A DNA stretch of 12,303 nt. Source: JBGOUV01 sp041477815 (lineage in GTDB: Bacteria > Acidobacteriota > Terriglobia > Bryobacterales > JACQDG01). A program made the translations under genes and the position numbers. Location of the stretch: the NCBI GenBank assembly GCA_041477815.1, contig JBGOUV010000198.1, forward strand, positions 1-12,303, in the 5' to 3' direction. Under the pieces are notes generated by a model. It ran no database searches, was not told the origin of the DNA, and worked only from the letters and a program-made list of their open reading frames with translations. Below, in pieces: positions 6,397-12,303 of the stretch (positions within the stretch are counted from its first letter, which is position 1; each line of letters begins with the position of its first letter).

Positions 6397-7404
6397 ATGC
6401 AAATGACAAAGACACTACCGTATGTTTTGGCTGCCGGCCTGCTCGCCGCGCTGGCGGCACAGGCGGACACAACCACGCTGCGCGGCCCGGTGATGGGCTA
6501 CGTGGTGGACGGGCGCACGCACACGGTGCGGCCGATCAACGGCCTCCCCGGAGCGTCTCATCTGGGGGCGCCGCTGGAGCTGCCGTTCCTGGTGGCGCAG
6601 GCGGTTTTCTCGTCGGCCGGCGATTTCAGCTTGCTGGTCGCGGCCGAGGGTGACGCCCTGTACCTGGCCGGAAACCTGGGCGCGACGCCCGCGGTCAGCC
6701 GCATTACCGGCGCGATCCGGCCGGACCGCATGGTGCTGAACGCGGCCAACACGGCGGCGGCGCTCTATCAGGCCGAGCCGCGGCGGTTGCAGGTGGTGCG
6801 CGGGCTGCCGGGCAACCCGGCGGCGGGACCGGTGCTGGATCTGTCCAGTCTCAGCGGCGCGGTCAGGGCTCTGGCGCTGGACGCGGACGGCCGCGAGGCG
6901 CTGCTGGCGGTCGCCGACAACGGGCGTGGCGCGCTGGTGCGAATCAGCGTACCCGAGGAAGGCGAGCGGGTCGAGCCCCGGTCGCTGGGCGTGTTTGGGT
7001 CGCCCTCGGCGGTGGCGCTGCTCAACCGCGACCGCGACGCCGTCCTCACCGACTCCGCTACCAATCAGCTTTTCCTGCTGCGGGATTTCGCCGGCGAGGC
7101 GGCCGTAGAATCGCTGGCCTCGGAGCGCGACGGCATCGCGAACCCGGTGGGCGTCGAAGTGAGCCTGGACGGCCGGCGGGTGTTTGTGGCCAACGGCGCT
7201 GACCGCGGCAGCGTGCTGGTAGTGGATCTGGCCGCGCGGATGGTCGAGCTGCGGGCGACGCCCGAGGGCGCCCCGAGCAAGCTGGAGCGGCTGCACGGCC
7301 GCACCGCCTTCCTGCTCAACGAGCCCGGAGAGGCGCCGCTGCAGGTGCTCGATAACGTGGAGAACCCCGAGGTCTACTTCGTGCCGGCAGGCAGGGACAA
7401 CTAA
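6397..7404 (+). CDS. Exported probable beta-propeller (YVTN/Lactonase-like) protein
   Basis: A 335-residue protein starting 19 bp after the previous stop. Residues 1-23 form a signal peptide (TLPYVLAAGLLAALAAQADT). The mature part shows repeated strand patterns of the type used by secreted beta-propellers: VMGYVVDGRTHTVRPING, FSLLVAAEGDALYLAGN, RALALDADGREALLAVAD, NPVGVEVSLDGRRVFVANG followed by GSVLVVDLA. The VSLDGRRVFVANG stretch is very like the YVTN repeat signature. ATG 6397 is favoured over 6403 because GGACGGA ends 9 bases upstream; the Shine-Dalgarno is weak. There is no visible Cys. It probably acts outside the cytoplasm as a binding scaffold with its operon partners; no catalytic motif is recognised. 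Confidence 0.7.
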   Translation: MQMTKTLPYVLAAGLLAALAAQADTTTLRGPVMGYVVDGRTHTVRPINGLPGASHLGAPLELPFLVAQAVFSSAGDFSLLVAAEGDALYLAGNLGATPAVSRITGAIRPDRMVLNAANTAAALYQAEPRRLQVVRGLPGNPAAGPVLDLSSLSGAVRALALDADGREALLAVADNGRGALVRISVPEEGERVEPRSLGVFGSPSAVALLNRDRDAVLTDSATNQLFLLRDFAGEAAVESLASERDGIANPVGVEVSLDGRRVFVANGADRGSVLVVDLAARMVELRATPEGAPSKLERLHGRTAFLLNEPGEAPLQVLDNVENPEVYFVPAGRDN

Positions 7405-7408
7405 ATCC

Positions 7409-9577
7409 ATGAAGAAGACGTTCCAGATTTTCCTTGGCGCTTGTCTGGCGGCTGTTTTGTGGCCGCAGTCGGGCTTGGCCCAGTCGCAGTTCCTGGTGCG
7501 GTCCCAGCAGGGCACTATCCTCCAGAACCTCGCCGATGGCGCTACCCTGAACTTCCAGTCGGAAGGGATCGGGCAGCTCGTGAACGCGGTGGTGACCCTC
7601 ACCTACCGCGGCTCCCAGACCGCGATCATCGGATCCTTCGAGCTGACCGGGACCACGGATTTCACCGTGACCGCCGCCCCCGCGCTGCCGGTGACGCTGA
7701 ATCCCGGCGAATCGATGAGTTTCCTGATTGCCTTCTCGCCCACCAGCCTGGCGCGGCTGCCGGGCCGGCTGGTGGTGGCGTTCACCGAAGGCGTGCGCAC
7801 CGCCGGGAGCTTCACCATCAACCTGCTGGGGGTCACCCCGGACTTCGGCTTCAGCTTCATCCCGCCGAAGGGCAGCCAGAACTCGATCGCTTCGGGCGGG
7901 ACCATCGCCTTTCCGGATACGGCGATCAATCAGACCAACGCCGCCACCTTCATCCTCAGCAACCGGGGTACCGGGCCGGGAACAGTCCAGACCGTGGCGC
8001 TCGCGGGGGCGCAGTATACCATCGGCGGCGTGCCGCTGCTGCCGGCGCTGGTCCCGGCGGGCCAGGATGTGCGTATCACCATTACCTATGCTCCGCTCCA
8101 GTTGGGGGCGAGCCCGGGCTCGGTCCGCGTCGACTTCCTGAACGGGACCACGGCCACCTTCAACCTGACGGGTACGGGCACCGGCGCTTCCTGGGCGTAT
8201 GACCTGGTGTCGGGCTCGACCACCCGGCCGCTGGCGGCCAACGACACCGTCACCCTGCCGCAGACCAACCTCACCGAGAAGACTGCGGTGACCGTGCGGG
8301 TGCGCAATACCGGGAACGCCGACGGCGTGGTGACCCGCATCGCCGTAAGCGGCGCCGCCGAGATCACCCTGATCGACGTCCCTTTCCTGCCGGTCACTCT
8401 GACGCCGGGCGGAACCCTGACCTTTAGCGTCCAGTTCGCTCCGGTGCAGCAGGGGACCTTCACGTCGCGGCTGCGCGTGGACGACGCCTTCTTCAACGTC
8501 AGCGGCGTGGGGTTGGGGTCCACTCTGACCTATGCCTTCGTGGTAGGGGCGGCGACCACCACGGTGCTCAACAACGGCGCTGTGATTGTGCCGCCGGCGG
8601 CCGTGGGGGCGACCTCTGCGGCGCGCTTCCAGATTCAGAATACGGGCAACTCTCCAGCCTTCGTCACCAGCATCACTCTCCCCGGCTCCACCGTGTTCAC
8701 CCTGGCCGAGCTGCCGCCGCTGCCGGCGCGCCTCGGGGGCGGCGAGACCGTATCGTTCGCCATCAACTTTACGCCCATCCTGACCGGCGCGGCGACGGCC
8801 AGCCTGAAGGTGGACGCCTTGACCTTCAACGTGTCGTCGGTCGGCAACGATCCGCCGGCGCTGCCGCGCGTAACCTTCCCCGGAATCACGGCCACCGCGG
8901 ACGCCGCGCAGTTGGCCACCGTGGGGGTGACGCTGGCGTCGGCGTACCCGGTGAACCTCACCGGGAAGCTGATCCTGGCCTTCGCTTCCGACTTCTTCGC
9001 CGACGATCCCGCGATCCAGTTTGCCCAGGGCGGCCGGGTTCTCAGCTTTATCATACCGGCGGGCGCCACGCGGGCGCTGTTCGGGGTCAACACCACCGAC
9101 GTGCGGCTGCAAACCGGCACCGTGGCCGGCGTCATTACCCTGGGCGCCACCTTCGCCACCGAGGCCGGCAACATCAACCTGACCCCCACCACCGCGCCGG
9201 CCACCACCATCACCGTGCGTCCCGGTCCGCCGCGCCTCCGCAGCGTACAGCTCTCCGCCAAGACCACCACCAGCTTCACCATCCTGGTGACCGGCTACGC
9301 CACCACGCGTAACGTCAACCAGTTGGCCTTCACCTTCACCCAGGCCACGGACCCCGATAAGAAGGATCTGAAGCTGGACACCACCAGCCTGAACCTGCCC
9401 GTCGACGGCCCGTTCGCGGCCTGGTTCGCCAGCACCGCGGCGGCGCCCTTCGGGGGCCAGTTCACGGCGACCATTACCTTCAACGTGCGCGGCGACATCG
9501 ACGCCATCCTGTCGGTGGCGGTCATTGCCGGCAACGCCCAGGGGACCTCGAACTCGGGCTCGGTCAATCTGAGGTAG
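7409..9577 (+). CDS. Exported protein with four ASH/choice-of-anchor-D-like repeats
   Basis: A 722-residue protein starting 4 bp after the preceding stop, so probably translationally coupled (only a weak AGGG upstream). Residues 1-24 form a signal peptide (QIFLGACLAAVLWPQSGLAQ). Four Ig-like repeats of about 105-120 residues follow (roughly 25-145, 146-255, 256-370, 371-480). Each ends in the same pattern: LPVTLNPGESMSFLIAFSP, LPALVPAGQDVRITITYAP, LPVTLTPGGTLTFSVQFAP, LPARLGGGETVSFAINFTP. This is the ASPM-SPD2-Hydin (choice-of-anchor D) signature. Two further all-beta regions (about 480-605 and 610-722, the latter starting PPRLRSVQLSAKTTTSF) complete it. The mature chain has no visible Cys, and no cell-wall anchor or sorting signal is seen. 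A structural or adhesive extracellular role is inferred. Confidence 0.85.
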   Translation: MKKTFQIFLGACLAAVLWPQSGLAQSQFLVRSQQGTILQNLADGATLNFQSEGIGQLVNAVVTLTYRGSQTAIIGSFELTGTTDFTVTAAPALPVTLNPGESMSFLIAFSPTSLARLPGRLVVAFTEGVRTAGSFTINLLGVTPDFGFSFIPPKGSQNSIASGGTIAFPDTAINQTNAATFILSNRGTGPGTVQTVALAGAQYTIGGVPLLPALVPAGQDVRITITYAPLQLGASPGSVRVDFLNGTTATFNLTGTGTGASWAYDLVSGSTTRPLAANDTVTLPQTNLTEKTAVTVRVRNTGNADGVVTRIAVSGAAEITLIDVPFLPVTLTPGGTLTFSVQFAPVQQGTFTSRLRVDDAFFNVSGVGLGSTLTYAFVVGAATTTVLNNGAVIVPPAAVGATSAARFQIQNTGNSPAFVTSITLPGSTVFTLAELPPLPARLGGGETVSFAINFTPILTGAATASLKVDALTFNVSSVGNDPPALPRVTFPGITATADAAQLATVGVTLASAYPVNLTGKLILAFASDFFADDPAIQFAQGGRVLSFIIPAGATRALFGVNTTDVRLQTGTVAGVITLGATFATEAGNINLTPTTAPATTITVRPGPPRLRSVQLSAKTTTSFTILVTGYATTRNVNQLAFTFTQATDPDKKDLKLDTTSLNLPVDGPFAAWFASTAAAPFGGQFTATITFNVRGDIDAILSVAVIAGNAQGTSNSGSVNLR

Positions 9578-9584
9578 GAAAAGA

Positions 9585-9615
9585 AGCTATTAGCAATTAG
9601 CTCTTAGCTGTCAGC
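9585..9615. repeat. Heptanucleotide repeat, AGC every 7 bases
   Basis: AGCTATT, AGCAATT, AGCTCTT, AGCTGTC and AGC follow each other, with AGC at 9585, 9592, 9599, 9606 and 9613. Degenerate short tandem repeats with a 7-base period are known from intergenic regions of several bacteria. It starts 8 bp after the operon's last stop. Confidence 0.75.
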
Positions 9616-9664
9616 AACCCGGTTCGGCGCCTGGTGCGATGTTGGGTGGCTAACGATTAATAGC
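9586..9664. terminator. Imperfect long stem formed by heptad repeats after the operon
   Basis: The 16 bases 9586-9601 are complementary to 9649-9664 at 12 of 16 positions, with the mismatches in one central block, leaving a 47-base loop. It lies directly behind the three-gene operon and could end or protect its mRNA, but it lacks the GC-rich stem and T run of a standard intrinsic terminator. Confidence 0.3.
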
Positions 9665-9666
9665 TA

Positions 9667-9798
9667 GACTAGCCTAGGAGCCTGTCCGAGAAATGCCTTT
9701 GTCGGTCACATATTGTGGAAGAGAAACAATTTCAACCACAATATGTTGTGGTCCATCGAGCCAATTCTCGAATACTCGGACAGGCTCCTAGTCTAGTC
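9667..9798. mobile_element. 132-bp MITE-like element with nested inverted repeats
   Basis: The ends are 24-bp inverted repeats with a single mismatch: 9667-9690 and 9775-9798, core CTAGGAGCCTGTCCGAG perfect over 17 bp. Inside, a second perfect 11-bp inverted repeat (ACATATTGTGG at 9708-9718, its complement at 9736-9746) surrounds a 17-base loop. There is no coding capacity. CTAG occurs at each end of the core and could be either part of the repeat or a 4-bp target duplication, because it is a palindrome. The layout fits a miniature element moved in trans by a transposase encoded elsewhere; none is present in the window. Confidence 0.7.
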
Positions 9799-9866
9799 CA
9801 ACCCTCACGGTCGATGCGTCACGCCTCAGCGCGTCTGCCCTTCAGCAGATTAGACCCCGCCGAAGT

Positions 9867-9883
9867 GGGGCCGGGGCTGCCCC
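9867..9883. terminator. GC-rich hairpin near the end of the 9902-10423 gene
   Basis: GGGGC (9867-9871) pairs with GCCCC (9879-9883) around a 7-base loop, 19 bp beyond the minus-strand stop at 9902. No T run follows on either strand, so termination is only a possibility. Confidence 0.25.
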
Positions 9884-9901
9884 ATCATGGCGATGAATGA
9901 A

Positions 9902-10423
9902 TCAGGTGGCGCTGTTCATTGGTGGGGGCGGCGGCGCAGGACGACCAAGTTCAGAAGCGGGCGGTAACGGCGTGGCGCGGTAGATTACTTTGTTCCTGGG
10001 AATAAGAAATCCGACGAGGAAGCCGAGACTCGGGATTACGGTAAAGCCAATGATGCGGCCGAGATCCTGGTATTCGTCGTGTGACTCTCGCATGCCTGCA
10101 GCCAGCCCTAGGCCGAGACCGATACCGAGGCCAATGAGTGCATTGCGCCAGCGGTCACGTAAGATTACTTGGGAGACGTCGGTGCGAGACAGAGTGCGAT
10201 GACTGTTCTTCCCCAGCGTCAGCACGATTCCGTCGTCGCTACTGCTCTGAATCGCTCCGATGAGGGTGGCAGAGTCCTTCAATTTGACACGGATTTTTTT
10301 GCCGGAAGGTAGTGCCTTCACCGTGGACCAGTCTGGGCTGGCGGCTGCGGCTAATGGCGCTGTACCAAGGAGTGCGAAGACTAAGGCGAGGGAGATGAAT
10401 TGTCGCATGATGGAGCTTTCCAT
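9902..10423 (-). CDS. Small membrane protein, possible Sm-like domain plus glycine-rich helices
   Basis: A 173-residue protein. ATG 10423 is chosen since GGAGG (10433-10429) precedes it at 5 bases; a GTG at 10453 and an ATG at 10408 are less well placed. Residues 6-28 form a signal peptide or anchor (MRQFISLALVFALLGTAPLA). Residues about 35-90 (GKKIRVKLKDSATLIGAI, DDGIVLTLGKNSHRTL, TDVSQVILR) follow the strand pattern of Sm-like/SH3-like barrels often seen in acidobacterial unknown proteins. Then come a glycine-zipper-like hydrophobic segment (ALIGLGIGLGLGLAAGM, 95-111), a charged linker, a second hydrophobic segment (IIGFTVIPSLGFLVGFLI, 124-141) and a Pro-rich tail. No role is known; an envelope location is inferred. 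Confidence 0.75.
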   Translation of the reverse strand: MESSIMRQFISLALVFALLGTAPLAAAASPDWSTVKALPSGKKIRVKLKDSATLIGAIQSSSDDGIVLTLGKNSHRTLSRTDVSQVILRDRWRNALIGLGIGLGLGLAAGMRESHDEYQDLGRIIGFTVIPSLGFLVGFLIPRNKVIYRATPLPPASELGRPAPPPPPMNSAT

Positions 10424-10459
10424 TTCGACCTCCACTGCCGGTTCGACCTCCACTGCCGG
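10424..10459 (-). repeat. 18-bp tandem duplication carrying the Shine-Dalgarno
   Basis: The 18-bp unit at 10424-10441 is repeated exactly at 10442-10459. On the minus strand each unit contains GTGGAGGTCGAA. The copy next to the gene places GGAGG 5 bases before ATG 10423; in the other copy the equivalent position is CCG, so it has a ribosome-binding site but no start codon at the matching place. Confidence 0.8.
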
Positions 10460-10758
10460 CGGCAGTCATATTTAACACCTACGCTAAACTCGCTTCATCA
10501 AGAGCGAGTTTCCTGGATGCCGGTTTGCCGGCCTGAAGGGAGCAACCTTCATCGAGCCGTTCCTCCCACTTGTCCAAGCAGCTTTTGCTTGCTGCGAGCC
10601 GAACGTCGGGCCGGAGAGCGGAGCGGGATTTCCAGGACCTGCCCTTTGATTGTGGGCTTCTGGCCCGTTTGGCGGCGGGCAGACGCGGTACCGCCAACAT
10701 AAGAAACCAGCATCACGGAGAGTGTCTCTCGGCATGCCATAATTTTGGGTTCTCTCCA
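10460..10758. other. Intergenic region between two minus-strand genes
   Basis: About 300 bp lie between the stop of the TIGR03437 protein (10759) and the duplicated ribosome-binding site. Several open frames cross it on both strands, but none has a signal peptide, known motif or good ribosome-binding site. It holds the hairpin at 10486-10511, a smaller one (GCCGG/CCGGC, about 10519-10532) and a GAGAG/CTCTC hairpin near 10719-10731. A minus-strand frame ending at 10479 (KWEERLDEG, GKPASRKLALDEASLA) is the only one that reads at all like protein, and it may be a remnant. Confidence 0.5.
10486..10511. terminator. Perfect 9-bp hairpin upstream of the 9902-10423 gene
   Basis: AAACTCGCT (10486-10494) pairs perfectly with AGCGAGTTT (10503-10511) around an 8-base loop. 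The stem has A residues on one side and T residues on the other, so either strand ends it in TTT, as in bidirectional terminators. On the minus strand it could stop read-through from the TIGR03437 gene before the 10423 start. Confidence 0.5.
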
Positions 10759-12303
10759 CTACTGACTCTGAACCGTAATAAGCGCGTTAGCCTGAGAACG
10801 AGAGCCTCCGATCTCCGCCACGACTGCCTGGTCGCCGTCTGGCAGATTCGGAACCGTTACGTTGAACTGATAGAGTCCCGCTCCCACTACTCCGGCGAAG
10901 GCGACGTCAGCGAATACATTGCCAATCCGAACGATGACCGGTGTGGTCAATCGCCCAGCCTGCCTGACGATCTCCCCTTCCGGGGTAGCCGGATCCGTGG
11001 GACCGAAGCCGGTCCCGAAAAGCAGGATGACCTCTCCCGGATTGGCGGGCCGAGTAGCCACGGCGCCCTGGAACAGATTGGGCTTGCCCAGCAGGGTTCC
11101 ATCCGTATGAACAGCGGCGAGGTACTTTCGTCCTTCCGAGTCGAACATGAAGAATCCAGGAGCAAAGCGCTGCTTCTGAACGGCGACTGACGCGCTACGT
11201 CCCCGCGGCGTGACCACTTCCACCGCTACGGAACCCTCGCCGCCATCTCCAGGGGCGAGGACGTTGATCTGTGTTGGGCTGATGTAATAGACGTACGCGG
11301 GCTTCCCGTTGATGTTGACACTGACGCCGTCCAACTGGGTCGGCAGGCGGTTCCCGATGAAATCGGAATCTCGCCAGGTGCGCATGGTCGCAGCGAGGTT
11401 GACCCCTAGAATGGTGACCCACGATCCAGAAGCGATTCCCGGTTGGAAGCTCGCCCCGTGGACCACGCCGGCCTGGCTGATTACCGGCGTGACACCCGGC
11501 GTCGCGCTGACGGTGAGCAGCACCGCGATCGCCACCGGACCAGCCTGTGCCGGGCCGGCGCCTTGCTCGGAGAGGGCCGAGCCCGACTGCACCACACGGA
11601 TCTCGCCGTTGTAGCTGCCTGGGGCGAGCCCCGAGATGGTCACCGAGGCGGTAATGGTGACACCGCTGCCTGCCGAGCTACCCTGGGTGGGCGACGCCGA
11701 GAGCCAGACCTGAGTCGCGTTGACCTGGAAGTTCAGGGTGCCGCCACCGCTGTTGCGCACAGTGAAGGTCTGGGTAGCGGGATTGGATCCCCCGGCCTGC
11801 GCCGTGAAGTTCAGTGAAGCGGTCGATATTGCAATAGCGGGTGGAGCGGTTGCGGCTTGGCCACTCCCAGTCACCGTAACGTTGACGCTGGAGCGAACCG
11901 GGTCGTTGCTGGCAAGGGTGAGAGTTCCGGTTTGCGTGCCTGCGGCTGTGGGTTGAAACCGGATGGACAACGCCTGTGTCCCGGAGGGGGGCAAACTGAA
12001 GGGCGTGGAGGGCGACACGAGACGGAACTGCGCATTCGAGCTGGCCACCGACGCCACGGCCAATGCCGATCCGCCGGTGTTGGAGATCGTGAGGCCCAGG
12101 TCTTTGCTCTGCCCCAGCGTCACCATGCCGAAATCCAGAGTCAGCGGGGCGCTGATCGCCGGGCTGGCGGCCCCGGGAGACACCGTAGCGACGATCGTGC
12201 CAGCAACTGCCGTACCGAGCGACCGTAATCCTAAAGCCATATAGTAGGTGCCGGCTTGCAATGGCGGCGTCGAGCTAGGCGTGATGGCGATGATCTCGTT
12301 GCC
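10759..12303 (-). CDS. Secreted multidomain protein with C-terminal TIGR03437 domain, 5' end missing
   Basis: The frame is open to the window edge (12303), so the N terminus lies outside; 514 residues are visible. The TTG at 12261 is not the start. First comes a stretch like the end of a PPC (pre-peptidase C-terminal) domain (ITPSSTPPLQAGTYYMALGL). Next an ASH/choice-of-anchor-D domain (about 50-145: LTLDFGMVTLGQSKDLGL, ALSIRFQPTAAGTQTGTLTL). Then a BACON-like domain (about 155-240: STASLNFTAQAGGSNP, QVWLSASPTQG, LAPGSYNGEIRV). Residues about 275-514 form the TIGR03437 domain (GASFQPGIASGSWVTILGVN, AYVYYISPTQINVLAPGD, VILLFGTGFGPTDPATPEGE, GLYQFNVTVPNLPDGDQAV). In Solibacter this domain ends many large exported proteins, often with repeats or protease modules ahead of it. 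The role is probably extracellular binding or attachment; the activity of the missing part is unknown. Confidence 0.9.
   Translation of the reverse strand, partial: GNEIIAITPSSTPPLQAGTYYMALGLRSLGTAVAGTIVATVSPGAASPAISAPLTLDFGMVTLGQSKDLGLTISNTGGSALAVASVASSNAQFRLVSPSTPFSLPPSGTQALSIRFQPTAAGTQTGTLTLASNDPVRSSVNVTVTGSGQAATAPPAIAISTASLNFTAQAGGSNPATQTFTVRNSGGGTLNFQVNATQVWLSASPTQGSSAGSGVTITASVTISGLAPGSYNGEIRVVQSGSALSEQGAGPAQAGPVAIAVLLTVSATPGVTPVISQAGVVHGASFQPGIASGSWVTILGVNLAATMRTWRDSDFIGNRLPTQLDGVSVNINGKPAYVYYISPTQINVLAPGDGGEGSVAVEVVTPRGRSASVAVQKQRFAPGFFMFDSEGRKYLAAVHTDGTLLGKPNLFQGAVATRPANPGEVILLFGTGFGPTDPATPEGEIVRQAGRLTTPVIVRIGNVFADVAFAGVVGAGLYQFNVTVPNLPDGDQAVVAEIGGSRSQANALITVQSQ

Noticed and set aside
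6415..7602. 395-codon open frame on the minus strand
   Set aside because: Antisense shadow of the propeller gene and the start of the ASH gene; Arg/Gln/His-rich without motifs.
7316..9112. 598-codon open frame on the minus strand
   Set aside because: It lies antisense to the signal-peptide-bearing propeller and ASH genes, whose translations show clear repeats; its own translation is Arg/Gly/His-rich low-complexity text typical of GC-rich antisense frames.
10570..11190. 206-codon plus-strand frame
   Set aside because: It overlaps the TIGR03437 coding sequence antisense and shows no motif or ribosome-binding site.

Overview
The window looks like a chromosomal segment from a GC-rich acidobacterium, most likely the Bryobacterales/Solibacter lineage. 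The main reason is the partial protein at 10759-12303, which ends in the roughly 240-residue C-terminal domain known as TIGR03437, a hallmark of Solibacter-type genomes. Other support is the density of exported proteins built from ASH/choice-of-anchor-D, BACON-like and right-handed beta-helix modules, and a stand-alone Uma2-type nuclease. This assignment comes from reading the translated proteins; no database search was run.

Layout. At the left edge a minus-strand FAD/NAD(P)-binding oxidoreductase begins (start codon at 38, rest outside the window), preceded by a 250-bp gap with a 51-bp-period tandem repeat. A small secreted protein (288-860, minus) and a large secreted beta-helix protein (890-2545, plus) are divergently transcribed from only about 29 bp. 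A strong hairpin (2615-2636) separates the latter from a convergent two-gene minus-strand unit: a second beta-helix protein (3223-4197) followed 10 bp later by a small secreted protein (2724-3212), with a sigma70-like promoter at about 4286-4315. At 4580-4951 is a miniature copy of the 890-2545 gene, shrunk to about a fifth of its length by several internal deletions while keeping an open frame. It converges on a Uma2-family gene (4962-5459), behind which lies what looks like the last codons of a lost FtsX/MacB-type permease.

The centre (5769-9577) is a tight plus-strand operon of three exported proteins behind a perfect extended -10 promoter (5691-5699): a Big-1-like/transmembrane protein, a probable beta-propeller, and a 722-residue protein with four ASH-like repeats. 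None of the three shows a cysteine in its mature part. I infer a co-expressed envelope or extracellular assembly; its role is unknown and it is the best candidate here for an undescribed system.

Downstream come heptanucleotide repeats forming an imperfect stem, a 132-bp MITE-like element with nested inverted repeats (9667-9798), a small membrane protein with a possible Sm-like domain (9902-10423, minus) whose ribosome-binding site lies in an 18-bp tandem duplication, a 300-bp gap with hairpins, and the truncated TIGR03437 protein running off the right edge. No rRNA, tRNA, CRISPR array or transposase gene was seen.
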